DNA from: Desulforegula conservatrix Mb1Pa
GTDB taxonomy: Bacteria; Desulfobacterota; Desulfobacteria; Desulfobacterales; Desulforegulaceae
DNA: 33,121 nt
Direction: 5' to 3'
NCBI RefSeq assembly: GCF_000426225.1
Contig: NZ_AUEY01000045.1
Coordinates: 1 to 33,121, forward strand
Positions 8,071-17,381 of the stretch are shown piece by piece. How positions within the stretch are numbered: position 1 is the first letter of the stretch; each line of letters begins with the position of its first letter. The notes under the pieces are model-generated. The model was given only the letters and a program-made list of their open reading frames with translations. It was not told the DNA's origin and did not search any database. The translations under genes and the position numbers were made by a program.

Positions 8071-8089
8071 TTTGGTTAGACTAAATTAT
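8071..8089. promoter_or_regulatory. DtxR/IdeR-like box 1 upstream of feoA
   Basis: TTTGGTTAGACTAAATTAT is centred on TTAGACTAA (8076-8084). Compared by eye with the DtxR consensus TTAGGTTAGSCTAACCTAA, it agrees at 14 of the 18 non-central positions. It lies between the likely -10 and the feoA start, where a bound repressor would block transcription. Confidence 0.55.
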
Positions 8090-8111
8090 TAAGCTCAATC
8101 AAGTGAGCTTA
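8090..8111. promoter_or_regulatory. Perfect inverted repeat over the likely feoA transcription start
   Basis: TAAGCTCA and TGAGCTTA (8-base arms, 6-base spacer) lie immediately downstream of the proposed -10. It may be a second operator or a stabilising 5' hairpin of the feoAB messenger. Confidence 0.4.
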
Positions 8112-8139
8112 AAATATATAATAGGCACTTAGAGGTCAA
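8111..8139 (-). promoter_or_regulatory. Likely sigma-70-type promoter of feoAB
   Basis: On the minus strand TTGACC (8139-8134) and TATTTT (8116-8111) are separated by 17 bases. The AT-rich stretch allows alternative -10 choices, such as TATATT with a 15-base spacer. The position between two DtxR-like boxes supports the assignment. Confidence 0.45.
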
Positions 8140-8166
8140 GCATAAAATTAAAGAATGGAAATAAAA

Positions 8167-8185
8167 ATAGATTAGACTAACTTAT
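8167..8185. promoter_or_regulatory. DtxR/IdeR-like box 2 upstream of the feoA promoter
   Basis: ATAGATTAGACTAACTTAT contains the same TTAGACTAA core (8172-8180) as box 1. It also agrees at 14 of 18 positions with the DtxR consensus. The centres of the two boxes are 96 bases apart. Confidence 0.5.
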
Positions 8186-8293
8186 AAATAAAACGACCAA
8201 GATCAGATAGCCAGAAAAGTCTTTAAATCCAATAATACAGGGGAGTAATCAGACTCTCTTTGACAGCTGGCAGAAAAAACAGGGGCTTATAAA

Positions 8294-8427
8294 TGACAAT
8301 GCCGCAAAAAGTCCAGTTCCCGTCATTTAGGCGCAGACTGGAATCCAGAAGTGCCTGAAAATACAAAGAGCCTGATCAAGTCAGGAATGATGATGAAGCA
8401 CTTTTCTGTCTATTTGCGAGTCCAGCG
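8294..8427 (+). repeat. Palindromic MITE-like element, copy A
   Basis: Left end TGACAATGCCGCAAAAAG and right end TTTGCGAGTCCA enclose the inner arms CGTCATTTAGGCGCAGACTG and CTGATCAAGTCAGGAATGAT. This is the typical family layout: outer inverted ends plus inner GTCATtcCGG/CCGGaATGAC arms. The right tip is degenerate (GCGA instead of ATCA). The copy lies downstream of the minus-strand PAS kinase. Confidence 0.75.
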
Positions 8428-8453
8428 ATATTCATACATGACTGAAGTCAGTC

Positions 8454-8472
8454 AAAAAATGATCGAAGATCA
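8454..8472 (-). terminator. Weak terminator after the PAS kinase
   Basis: On the minus strand a short stem TGATC-TTC-GATCA is followed by TTTTTT. The stem has only five pairs, so this is a modest candidate. It lies 23 bases after the kinase stop. Confidence 0.35.
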
Positions 8473-8494
8473 GCCGAGCGTTTTTTTTGCAAAA

Positions 8495-9625
8495 TCATAA
8501 GATATCCAGGGCAAGACTAAAAACAGTTCCTTTATTCTCAGAGGTTTTGAAGCTTACGATCCCGTTCAGTATTGTTTCCCCGAAAAACTTCATGGAATAT
8601 GTCCCAAGCCCTCTTTCCAGACCTTTCTTTGTGCTGAAATTACGTTGAAATATTCTCTGTGAAATATTTTCCGGTATAAACGATCTGTTCCATACTGAAA
8701 AAGCGATCTTCCTTTCATCCACTTCAAAAAACACCCTTACCTCATCGTCAGAATCTGTTGCTTCAAGGGCATTTGTAATCATGTTGCACAGGATTCTTAA
8801 GAGGAGAGAACGATCTGTCCTTAAAATAGTATCTTTATCAAACGCCTTAAAGACCAGTTTTTTATTGTTTACGGCGGTATGTTTTTTATAAATTGTTTTA
8901 AGCTCATCAAGGATCATTTCCGCTGAAATATCACAGTAAACCGGATTTGGAATGCACGAATCTTCAGAGAAAAATTTTTTTTGTATTGCTATCTCACTAG
9001 CTATACGCAGAGAGAAATCGTAAATTTCCTTCAAATCTTGTTGTGCAGTATTAAGATGATCATGGAGAAGGAGTTCACATCTTCCGAGAAGCCCCACAAG
9101 AGTATTGCTGATGTCATGAAAAAAAACTTTTTTAAGATTAAAAAGCTGTTGTTCCTTGCTGATGTCCTGAACAAAAAGAAGAAGAAATCTTCTTCCGCCA
9201 ATATCAAGCGGACAGCATTTGATACTCAGAAATAAATCTACAACCCTGTCACCCCTCATAACCTCAAGCGCACACGTGCGCTCGTCAGCCTTATTCCGAC
9301 CAAGCACCGCAACCATTGAAATAGCTGCGCCGCAACTTGAGCAGAATCTTGAGGTTCCGCATCCGCCGGGCATGTCGCGGGAATGAATACAGTCCACAAC
9401 CTCACCAAGCCTGAGGCCAAAAAACTTAGAAGTATCTTCAATACCTATGAGCTCAAAAAAGGAATTATTCAAAGCAATGACCTGACGATCCTGGTTAAGC
9501 ACTGCAAAAAGCCCGCTCACAAAATTCATCAGGCCATCAATGACAGGATTCTGGGAAATCAGATCAAGATCTCTTTCAAGAACCTGAAAATCTGATCTGT
9601 GGGGGCTGGCAAAAAAAGTCTTCAT
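8495..9625 (-). CDS. Soluble PAS-domain sensor histidine kinase with four-cysteine motif
   Basis: This 376-residue kinase has no membrane segment. A PAS domain covers about residues 25-160 (LFAVLNQDRQVIALNNSFFELIGI). It contains a Cys cluster C79-x9-C89-G-x5-C95-x2-C98 (CIHSRDMPGGCG then FCSSCG). This motif is seen in a family of PAS kinases from anaerobes and could bind a metal or Fe-S centre; that is inference. The phospho-acceptor region is FFHDISNTLVGLLG (H170). The ATPase domain has the N box ILCNMITNALEAT and the G box KGLERGLGTYSMKFFG. The ATG at 9625 is chosen because GGAG lies 7 bases upstream; an upstream ATG at 9646 has no such site. No response regulator is adjacent, so it is an orphan kinase. 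Confidence 0.85.
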   Translation of the reverse strand: MKTFFASPHRSDFQVLERDLDLISQNPVIDGLMNFVSGLFAVLNQDRQVIALNNSFFELIGIEDTSKFFGLRLGEVVDCIHSRDMPGGCGTSRFCSSCGAAISMVAVLGRNKADERTCALEVMRGDRVVDLFLSIKCCPLDIGGRRFLLLFVQDISKEQQLFNLKKVFFHDISNTLVGLLGRCELLLHDHLNTAQQDLKEIYDFSLRIASEIAIQKKFFSEDSCIPNPVYCDISAEMILDELKTIYKKHTAVNNKKLVFKAFDKDTILRTDRSLLLRILCNMITNALEATDSDDEVRVFFEVDERKIAFSVWNRSFIPENISQRIFQRNFSTKKGLERGLGTYSMKFFGETILNGIVSFKTSENKGTVFSLALDIL

Positions 9626-9727
9626 GATTTCTCCATATCTGAACATAAGGTTTGCAAATAAATAACCTTGAACAAATCAAAAACCATTTTTTTGAAAGGG
9701 CATAATTTCAGAAAAAAAAAGTAGCGT

Positions 9728-9865
9728 TGACAAGATCGCAAGAGCTCCGATTCTCGTCATTCCGGCGCAGGCCGGAATCCAGAAGCACCTGAAAATACAA
9801 AAAAAATACCTGATCAAGTCCGGAATGATAATGAAGCACTTTTCTGTCTTTTTGCGAGTCCATCA
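9728..9865 (+). repeat. Palindromic MITE-like element, copy B
   Basis: The copy runs from TGACAAGATCGCAAGA to TTTTTGCGAGTCCATCA. The inner arms are CGTCATTCCGGCGCAGGCCG and CTGATCAAGTCCGGAATGAT. The copy occupies the gap between the divergent PAS kinase and hybrid kinase genes. The remainder of the 9626-10217 gap is AT-rich and I see no gene in it. Confidence 0.85.
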
Positions 9866-10217
9866 GGGTTTGAGTGTGCAAAAAAACAGTCCCTGCAGAA
9901 TATGCGAATTAGAGCAATATAGGACGAGGAAAAGCTTATATCAAGATGTTTATCCTGAAATGGTATTTGTCTGATTTTTTTCTGGAAAAAAGCGCTTTAA
10001 AAATTGTATACTAAAAAAAATAATACCACCGACACCTTATTGGGCAAGAAATTAACACTAATTTCTTTTCACAAACAAAAGCACGATAAGCCTATCTGAA
10101 TACTGGCGTATGGCAGAATCAAATTTTTGATGTAGAATTCCGCTACCTGTTTTAAGCCATACTTGCCTGTCCACCTGAATTCAGGCCTTATGACAAAACT
10201 TAAGATGGGGTAAAATC

Positions 10218-13200
10218 ATGAACTGGTTATTACCATCAATAACTGTGTGCCTTACCGGAAGTCTTGTTCTTTTTTTCTTTTTTTTCTACCTTTACCGCGC
10301 ATACAGGGAAAACGCTTTCTTATTATTGGCTTCGGCCTGGCTGATCAATTCATTCAAATTCATTTTCGAATTAACAGGAAAAACTGAGCCATCAGGCCTG
10401 CAGATAATTTTGGCCAATATTACTTCAATCGCAAGCGGGGTTTTACTGCTTCATGGCACATCTTATCTTATGGGAAAACCAATTTCAAGAGCATGGACAA
10501 CCCTTGCCGCGACAGGAATACTATGGCTAATTATTGCAAAAGCATCTGGTGCGCAATTCCTTTTTATGGCAGTTCCTGCCGGTGCTGTGCTTGCTGCGAT
10601 TTATATATTCACCGGCTTTACAATCATAAACGCCATGGGCAGTGCAAAGGCGAGCGCTCTCGCAACTGGTTTAGCCTTCATTCTTATAGGTATTTTCACG
10701 GTTTGCAGTCCATATCTTCTTAATATCTCATGGTTCATACCATGGAAATTCACACTCAGCACCATACTCGAATCAGCTTCGGCAATTGGAATATTCATTA
10801 TCTCCTTTGATATTTTTGAAGCTAAGCTGAAAAAATCAGTACAAACTCACTTATCCATATTCAATGCCACAAGCGAAGCAATTTTCATCCACGATTCAGA
10901 TACGGGAAAAATACTGGATGTTAACGACACAGCGACCATGATGTTCGGATATGGCAGAGAGGAATTTCTGTCCTTTGACTCAAAAAACCAGCCAGATGCC
11001 ATTATGCAGTTTACAAACCAAGACGCATGGTTAAAGATTTTCCATACATTGAAAGAAGGAAAACAAACATTTGAAAAACTTTGCAGAAATAAAGACGGAA
11101 ACAGTTTCTGGACAGAGGTATCTTTGAAAGAATTCTCTTCGGGAGAAAATCAAGCTGTACTTGCTGTAGTAAGGGATATTTCCGAAAGAAAGGCGGCGGA
11201 TCAGGCCTTTGAACATTCAAAGAGCAGTCTCCGCCAGCTTTTTGAAGAAGGCCTGCTAATTTTCATAATGCTTGATGAAAATGGCAAAATAACATTCAGC
11301 AACAGCAATTTTGCCAGAATGACCGGCTGGAGATCCGATGAGATATCCGGTTGCGACTGGTTCAAAAACTTCCTTCCTGGACAGGAAGATGCAAAAGAAT
11401 ATTTTATTGATACAGTTACAAGCAAAAGAAGCTGCAATGCATCCGTACGCTATAGCAAAATCCGAATAAGATCAGGCAAGGACAGACTCTTGAGGTGGAA
11501 CTGCGCGCCCATTTATGACTCCGGAACAAAATGTGACGGAGCTGTTATTATTGGCGAGGATATTACAGAACACAGAATGGCAGAGGAAGAAAAAGAATTC
11601 AGGAATGCCCTACTGACAACGGAAATGGAAACTACGATCGACGGCATTCTTATTGTCGATTCAGAGTCGAAAATAATCATGTCCAACAAAAGGTTCTCAG
11701 AAATATGGGGAATACCTGAAGGCATAATGAATTCTGCTTCAGACGAAGAGGCTCTTGGCCATGTCATAAACAAGCTGAAAGCCCCGGAAAAATTCATTGA
11801 GAGGGTAAAATATCTATATGCGCACCCTGATGAAAAAGCCAGGGATGAAATAGAGCTTAATGACGGCAGGATTCTTGACCGATATTCGGCGTCAATGTTC
11901 GGAAGCACAGGAAAATACTACGGAAGAGCCTGGTATTTCAGGGATATCACAGAACAGAAACAAACAGAAAATATCCTGCGCGAAAGGGAAGAACAACTCA
12001 GTGGACTTGCGGAAAATCTGCCCGGAGTTATTTTTCAGTTCTACGCAAGGCAGGACGGAAGCATGGGAATCTATTACATCAGCGACAGGGCAAAAGAGAT
12101 ATTTGACATTGATGATTCAGATATAAAAGCCTCTTTCAAAGTCTTTTTGGAATGCGTCCATAATGATCACAAGGAAGCGTTCATTTCCTCAATTGAAGAG
12201 GCGGTAAAAAATAAACGCAAATGGGATTTTGAAGGCAAATTCATCAGGCCGGATGGACTGAGCCTCTGGTTCAAAGGCATTTCAATTCCTGTAGAAAGAA
12301 ATGGAGAGCTTGTTTTCAATGGGCTGTTTCTTGACATCACAGAAAAGAAAATGACTGAAGAGGCCTTAAGAGAAAACGAAGAAAAATTCAGGGCTCTTTT
12401 TAATAATATGACTGAAGGAGTTGCCCTCCATGAGATTATTTTTAACGAAAATGGCGTGGCAGAAGACTATCGGATCATTGATGCAAATCCCGCATACTCA
12501 AAACATGTCGGAATCAATTATAATGAAGTTATAGGTAAAACGGGCAGAGTTATCTACAAAACGCATGAGCCCCCTTTTTTAATAGAATTTGAAAACGTAG
12601 CCAAAACACGCGTTCCATATACTTTTGAAACTTTTTTCAAGCCTTTGAGCAAATACTTCTCCATATCTGTGGTATCACCAAAAGCAGGTCAGTTCGCCAC
12701 TGTTTTTGAGGATATAACAAATCGAAAAAAGGCTGAAGCTGACAGACTTGAAATTGAAAGAAAAATGCTCCACGTCCAGAAACTTGAAAGCTTAGGCATT
12801 CTTGCCGGAGGAATTGCACATGATTTCAACAACATCCTGACTTCCATACTTGGAAATGCGGATATAGCGCTCATAAAACTTCCACCTGCTTCACCTGCCA
12901 GGGACAGCCTTGCCGAGATTGAAAGATCCGCACAGAGAGCCTCTGATTTATGCAGACAAATGCTCGCCTACTCCGGCAGGGGCAAATTCATTATTGAAGA
13001 CATTAATCTTGATGAAATTATTCAGAATATGGCCCAGCTCTTCAAGGCATCTATTTCAAAAAAAGCCTCTCTTACAGTTAATTCGGCAAAAGACCTGCCT
13101 TCCATTAAAGGTGATCCGACGCAGATCAGACAAATACTTATGAATCTGGTTACAAACGCATCAGATGCCATAGAAGAAAAAAGCGGAACTGTAATGATCA

Positions 13201-13910
13201 ATACAGGGTCATTGTACTGTGCAGGAGATTTCCTGATCGAGATTTCATTGGGAGAAAAACTTCCTGAGGGTCTTTATATTTTTCTTGAAGTATCTGACTC
13301 GGGATGCGGAATGAGTCCTGAAACAGCAAGCAGAATATTTGAACCTTTTTTCACCACAAAATTTACGGGCAGAGGTCTTGGAATGGCTGCTGTTCTTGGA
13401 ATTGTCAAAGGCCATAACGGCGGAATAGAAATCAAAAGCGAACCTGGGAAAGGAAGCATATTCAGAATTTTCTTCCCTGTATCGGAAACTGCAACAGAAA
13501 AGAAGGTCTCGGAAAACGGGGTGTTATTAGAAAAGCCCAAAGAAGGATTTGCTCTTGTTGTTGATGATGAAGAAACAATCCGAACCGTGGCTGCAGAAAT
13601 GCTTGAAATGCTCGGACTCTACGCCATTACTGCTAAAGATGGCTTTGAGGCCATAAAAACATTCACAGAATCTCATGACAGAATCGACCTTGTTCTCCTT
13701 GACCTTACCATGCCAGGTCTTAGCGGGGAAGAGACTTTGCAGGAGCTCAAAAAAATCAGGCCGGATATCAAGGTCATTATTTCAAGCGGATACAGCGGAG
13801 AAGAGATATCAGAAAAGCTTTATGAATCAGGAATTTCTGGGTTTATTCAAAAGCCCTTTAACGTCAAAGCTCTTTCAGAAAAAATAAATGAGATAATGCA
13901 GGCTCCATAG
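10218..13910 (+). CDS. Membrane hybrid histidine kinase, seven-TM sensor, five PAS domains, kinase, receiver
   Basis: This is a 1230-residue protein. Residues 1-205 contain about seven hydrophobic segments ending before EAKLKKS. Five PAS domains follow, roughly at 211-330, 340-460, 470-585, 595-715 and 725-840. Examples are AIFIHDSDTGKILDVNDTA, IMLDENGKITFSNSNFA and VIFQFYARQDGSMGIYYIS. The HisKA segment is LGILAGGIAHDFNNILTS (H868), of the subgroup with HDFNN. The ATPase has QILMNLVTNASDAIEE, DSGCGM and GRGLGMAAV. The C-terminal receiver has VVDDEE and LLDLTMPG (D1162) with KPF at the end. A GGGGTAAAATC-ATG site supports the start. The gene appears to stand alone, and a palindromic element begins 20 bases after its stop. 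The signal is unknown. Confidence 0.92.
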   Translation: MNWLLPSITVCLTGSLVLFFFFFYLYRAYRENAFLLLASAWLINSFKFIFELTGKTEPSGLQIILANITSIASGVLLLHGTSYLMGKPISRAWTTLAATGILWLIIAKASGAQFLFMAVPAGAVLAAIYIFTGFTIINAMGSAKASALATGLAFILIGIFTVCSPYLLNISWFIPWKFTLSTILESASAIGIFIISFDIFEAKLKKSVQTHLSIFNATSEAIFIHDSDTGKILDVNDTATMMFGYGREEFLSFDSKNQPDAIMQFTNQDAWLKIFHTLKEGKQTFEKLCRNKDGNSFWTEVSLKEFSSGENQAVLAVVRDISERKAADQAFEHSKSSLRQLFEEGLLIFIMLDENGKITFSNSNFARMTGWRSDEISGCDWFKNFLPGQEDAKEYFIDTVTSKRSCNASVRYSKIRIRSGKDRLLRWNCAPIYDSGTKCDGAVIIGEDITEHRMAEEEKEFRNALLTTEMETTIDGILIVDSESKIIMSNKRFSEIWGIPEGIMNSASDEEALGHVINKLKAPEKFIERVKYLYAHPDEKARDEIELNDGRILDRYSASMFGSTGKYYGRAWYFRDITEQKQTENILREREEQLSGLAENLPGVIFQFYARQDGSMGIYYISDRAKEIFDIDDSDIKASFKVFLECVHNDHKEAFISSIEEAVKNKRKWDFEGKFIRPDGLSLWFKGISIPVERNGELVFNGLFLDITEKKMTEEALRENEEKFRALFNNMTEGVALHEIIFNENGVAEDYRIIDANPAYSKHVGINYNEVIGKTGRVIYKTHEPPFLIEFENVAKTRVPYTFETFFKPLSKYFSISVVSPKAGQFATVFEDITNRKKAEADRLEIERKMLHVQKLESLGILAGGIAHDFNNILTSILGNADIALIKLPPASPARDSLAEIERSAQRASDLCRQMLAYSGRGKFIIEDINLDEIIQNMAQLFKASISKKASLTVNSAKDLPSIKGDPTQIRQILMNLVTNASDAIEEKSGTVMINTGSLYCAGDFLIEISLGEKLPEGLYIFLEVSDSGCGMSPETASRIFEPFFTTKFTGRGLGMAAVLGIVKGHNGGIEIKSEPGKGSIFRIFFPVSETATEKKVSENGVLLEKPKEGFALVVDDEETIRTVAAEMLEMLGLYAITAKDGFEAIKTFTESHDRIDLVLLDLTMPGLSGEETLQELKKIRPDIKVIISSGYSGEEISEKLYESGISGFIQKPFNVKALSEKINEIMQAP

Positions 13911-13930
13911 ATTCAAAAAAATATCAAAAT

Positions 13931-14065
13931 TGGCAAGGTCGCAAAAACCCTGATTACCGTCATTCCGGTGCAGGTCGGAATCCAGAAGCGGCTAAAATCA
14001 CAAAGATGCCTGATCAAGTCCGGCATGACGCTAAAGCAATTTTTTGACTTTTTGCGAGTCCGTCA
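13931..14065 (+). repeat. Palindromic MITE-like element, copy C
   Basis: The copy runs from TGGCAAGGTCGCAAAAAC to TTTTTGCGAGTCCGTCA, with inner arms CGTCATTCCGG and CCGGCATGACG. It starts 20 bases after the hybrid kinase stop codon, where its stem could act as a 3' end hairpin. A separate lone end TGATGGTCTCGCAAAAAAC lies at 14100-14118 without a matching right end, possibly a relic of another copy. Confidence 0.88.
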
Positions 14066-14265
14066 GAATTATTTTCTTTCTCAAAACTAATCCCGTTTTT
14101 GATGGTCTCGCAAAAAACAGGCTCAACTTGTTATTACAATAAAATTGTAGCATTTTTGAAGTGCCTCAAGGATCTTATTTCAAAAACCCGCCGCTCAAAA
14201 AAGCACTCATCGAACATCACATATCACAAAAGCACCATTTTATTATTATTCTTACGTTAATTAAA

Positions 14266-14295
14266 TTGACAACAATATGAATTACTGATTTTATA
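14266..14295 (+). promoter_or_regulatory. Candidate sigma-70-type promoter of the CHASE4 kinase operon
   Basis: TTGACA at 14266-14271 is followed after 17-18 bases by TTTTAT/TTTATA. It lies about 72 bases upstream of the kinase start. The -35 is a perfect match, while the -10 is weak. Confidence 0.4.
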
Positions 14296-14366
14296 TCCGC
14301 TAAAACAGCGAATACAGACAAAACAGATCACTACACATCTGATTTTACATCAAAACAGGTTATACA

Positions 14367-16238
14367 ATGTCTCTGCGAACGAAAGCTTTGATTATTCTTG
14401 GTATATTTTTCGTTCTATATGGTGCCATTGATTATGGAATTCACAGACTTTATATCCTCCCCCAGTTTCTGACGATAGAAAGAGAAGAAGCAAAAAAGAA
14501 TCTTGACAGGTGCATGGCTGCGCTGGACAGGGAAATAAAAAACCTTGACCAGACCACCAATGATTGGGCTGCATGGGATGATTCATGCAAATTCATGAAA
14601 AATACAAATAAAAACGAATACATAGAAACCAACCTCCTTTTAAAGACGTTTACTGACAACAGAATAAATCTCATCTGGTTTCTTAACGCTGACGGCACAA
14701 AAGAGTGGGGAAATTTCGTCAGCATGAAAAATGAAAAGCCACAGCCAGCATTCACTCTCGGAGACACTCGCCATTTTTTGGTAAACAACAAGGCAGGATA
14801 TATAAGAGGCATATCCAAAATAGATTCAAGATTATTTATTATTTCCTGCAGGCCGATAATAACAAGCGACAGGGAAGGACCGGTGCATGGAACTCTTGTA
14901 ATGGGAAGAGTCGTTGATGATGAATACATCTCACAGCTTGCGGCCCAAACATCTACTGACATGAAGCTTGACATTATTACAGAAGAAAAATCGGCGGCAG
15001 AAGAAAATGACAGCACATCATTTCTGAAAGTCTCCGGGACATACCCTGACATCCATGGGAATCATATAATAAAAATCACGATAAAGTATTTCAGGAACAT
15101 AGCAACAAGGGGCGATACCATTATTAAAGAGTCGATTTTTATGACTTTATTGGCAGGCAGCTTTCTCTCAATCGCACTACTGTCAATGATGCGAACAAGT
15201 ATAATAATACCTATAAAAAGACTGACTGTTCACGCATTGGAGATAAGGGAAACCGGGCAGTTCATTCCAGTTTCAGGATATGATGGTGATGGAGAAATAG
15301 GCCTGCTTTACGGCGCGTTTGCATCAATGCTGAATGAACTGAGAGAAACCCACACAGAGCTTGAAAAAAGAGTAGAAGGAAGAACAAGAAAACTTGAGGC
15401 TCTCAATGAAAAACTAAAAACAGAAGTTGCTCGTAGAATCGAAACTGAAGAAAAACTGAAAAAAGCAAAGCAGAATTTAGAAGAAAAAGTTCTTGAAAGG
15501 ACCAGAAAACTCATCGCTACGAACCAAAAGCTGATGGAAGAAATTGAAGAAAGACTGAAAAGCGAGGTTTCCCTTAGAATATATCATGAAAAATTGATCC
15601 GCATGACGTCAGAACTGACAATAGCCGAAGAAAGGGAAAGACGAAAAATAGCAACAGGGCTCCATGACTGCATAGGCCAGACCCTCACTGTCGCTAAGAT
15701 GAAAGTGGACCTTGTTTCAAAGAAGGCCGAGGATGAAGAGATTCGAAAAAATACGACATCAATAAGTTCCATGCTTGAACAGGCAATAAGTGACACAAGG
15801 GATTTCACATTCAGGCTAAGCCCGCCTGTGCTGCATGAACTTGGCCTTACCGCAGGTCTCGAATGGCTTGCCGAATATGCGGAAAACGAATACGGCTTAA
15901 CAGTGATATTTGAAAAAAATAATTTTACGGTGGAAATTGATGAAACCATAAAAATAACGGCTTTTCAGGCCGCAAAAGAACTGGTGTTCAATGCCTTCAA
16001 ACATGCAGAGGCATCCATTATCAGAATTGGTCTTACCATGACAGAAAAAAAGCTAATCCTTTTTGTTGAAGACAACGGGAAGGGTTTTGATTATCGCCCA
16101 GCCTCATTACAAAGCCATAGCAAAGGATTCGGACTTTTCAGCATAACAGAAAGACTTTCCCATTCAGGAGGAAGAATATCAGTGGTCTCCGGTGAAGGAA
16201 GGGGAAGTAAAATAACCATAATTGTACCAACTGCCTAA
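14367..16238 (+). CDS. CHASE4-HAMP sensor histidine kinase (NarL-partner type)
   Basis: This is a 623-residue kinase. A membrane helix (ALIILGIFFVLYGAIDYGI) is followed by an outside CHASE4-type domain (about 35-245), recognisable from LDREIKNLDQTTNDWAAWDD and NLIWFLNADG. A second helix (MTLLAGSFLSIALLSMM) and a HAMP region (IIPIKRLTVHALEIRETG) follow. A long charged coiled coil spans about 325-410, with two VxxRTRKL repeats. The dimerisation/acceptor motif ERERRKIATGLHDCIGQTL (H433) is of the HisKA_3 class, and the ATPase ends with DNGKGFD and KGFGLFSITERL. The ribosome-binding site is weak. The partner regulator starts 26 bases after the stop. CHASE4 ligands are unknown. Confidence 0.9.
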   Translation: MSLRTKALIILGIFFVLYGAIDYGIHRLYILPQFLTIEREEAKKNLDRCMAALDREIKNLDQTTNDWAAWDDSCKFMKNTNKNEYIETNLLLKTFTDNRINLIWFLNADGTKEWGNFVSMKNEKPQPAFTLGDTRHFLVNNKAGYIRGISKIDSRLFIISCRPIITSDREGPVHGTLVMGRVVDDEYISQLAAQTSTDMKLDIITEEKSAAEENDSTSFLKVSGTYPDIHGNHIIKITIKYFRNIATRGDTIIKESIFMTLLAGSFLSIALLSMMRTSIIIPIKRLTVHALEIRETGQFIPVSGYDGDGEIGLLYGAFASMLNELRETHTELEKRVEGRTRKLEALNEKLKTEVARRIETEEKLKKAKQNLEEKVLERTRKLIATNQKLMEEIEERLKSEVSLRIYHEKLIRMTSELTIAEERERRKIATGLHDCIGQTLTVAKMKVDLVSKKAEDEEIRKNTTSISSMLEQAISDTRDFTFRLSPPVLHELGLTAGLEWLAEYAENEYGLTVIFEKNNFTVEIDETIKITAFQAAKELVFNAFKHAEASIIRIGLTMTEKKLILFVEDNGKGFDYRPASLQSHSKGFGLFSITERLSHSGGRISVVSGEGRGSKITIIVPTA

Positions 16239-16264
16239 TCAGTCAAAAATATCAGGAATAAACA

Positions 16265-16909
16265 ATGCCGACAGTTATGCTTGCAGATGATCATGAGATA
16301 GTAAGGGAAGGGCTGAGAGCCATGCTTCAAACCCAGGATGACATAAAGGTTATAGGAGAAGCTGAAAATGGTCGTCAGATTCTTAAAATGATGAGACAGA
16401 AAAAACCTGATCTTGTGATTATGGATATAGCCATGCCTGAACTTAACGGAATAGATACGGCAAGAAGCATACGCGACGAATTTTCGGATGTAAGGGTTAT
16501 TGCCCTTTCCATGCACTCTGACAAAAGATTTGTGCTTGGGATGCTAAAGGCCGGGGCATCGGGCTATCTCCTGAAAGAATGCGCATTCCAGGAACTGATA
16601 ACAGCGGTCAACTCGGTTCTGTCAGGCGGAGTTTACATAAGTCCCCAAATTGCATCTCATCTGGTTTCGGATTATGTCCATATCTCAGAAGATACAGTTC
16701 GTTCTGGAATTGAAGTACTTTCAGGCAGGGAAAGAGAAGTGCTCCAGCTGATAGCCGAAGGGAAATCCACGAAAGAGATCGCATCAAAGCTTAACATCAG
16801 TATCAAAACAGTTGAAACGAGAAGAAAAGGAATAATGGATAAGTTAGAAATGAGAAGCATAGCCGATCTTGTGAAACTTGCCATACGCGAGGGGCTGACA
16901 AAAGCCTGA
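16265..16909 (+). CDS. NarL/FixJ-family response regulator
   Basis: This 214-residue regulator has a receiver domain at 1-120 (acidic pair D8/D9, phospho-acceptor D54 in VIMDIAMPELNG, and K in GYLLKEC). A LuxR-type helix-turn-helix occupies about 145-212 (LSGREREVLQLIAEGKSTKEIASKLNIS, then VETRRKGIMDKL). It is the cognate output of the CHASE4 kinase directly upstream, whose HisKA_3 class normally pairs with NarL-type regulators. No obvious target operon is adjacent. Confidence 0.93.
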   Translation: MPTVMLADDHEIVREGLRAMLQTQDDIKVIGEAENGRQILKMMRQKKPDLVIMDIAMPELNGIDTARSIRDEFSDVRVIALSMHSDKRFVLGMLKAGASGYLLKECAFQELITAVNSVLSGGVYISPQIASHLVSDYVHISEDTVRSGIEVLSGREREVLQLIAEGKSTKEIASKLNISIKTVETRRKGIMDKLEMRSIADLVKLAIREGLTKA

Positions 16910-17381
16910 GCCTTCTATGCCTTAACTTAACAGAGCCCAGAGTGACCCCTTAAGAGCCTGTAAACCGTTCTTCAGTTAAATAGAAGCGAGGATTTCAATA
17001 ACAATATTTAATATTTTCAGGATTTTATATCTTTGGGCTTTTTTTAAATCCGTCAACTGTGATATAATATCCAAAAAGTCTGGCTTCCAGAATCATTCCG
17101 GCGCAGACCGGGAAACAGAAGTAGGTGAAAACACTGGATACCGGATCAAGTCCGGCATGTCACCGACGCCTTTTTTGACTTTTTACGAGACCATCAGGCT
17201 TAGTATAAGATATATGGCTAAACTACTGTATTATCGAAGCTTATAACCTCAACTTCAGGTTTATGCACGTTTTTTGCGAGGCTACGGGTTAGATTATCCC
17301 GGCCTAACCGACATAGTTCCAGCTCCCTCATTTCTCGGCAACCTACAACCAGCCTTCCCATAATTTAGCGGGGTGAACAGA
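16910..17381. other. Intergenic gap with palindromic element copy D
   Basis: No gene is seen in this 470-base gap. It holds a small AATATTTAATATT palindrome near 17000, repeat copy D (17060-17196) and a lone element-like end TTTTTTGCGAGGC near 17266-17280. The start signals of the following kinase gene lie at its right end. Confidence 0.5.
17060..17196 (+). repeat. Palindromic MITE-like element, copy D
   Basis: The copy runs from TGATATAATATCCAAAAAGT to TTTTTACGAGACCATCA. The inner arms are ATCATTCCGGCGCAGACCGG and CCGGATCAAGTCCGGCATGT. The left end is diverged but the length and layout match the family. Confidence 0.75.
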
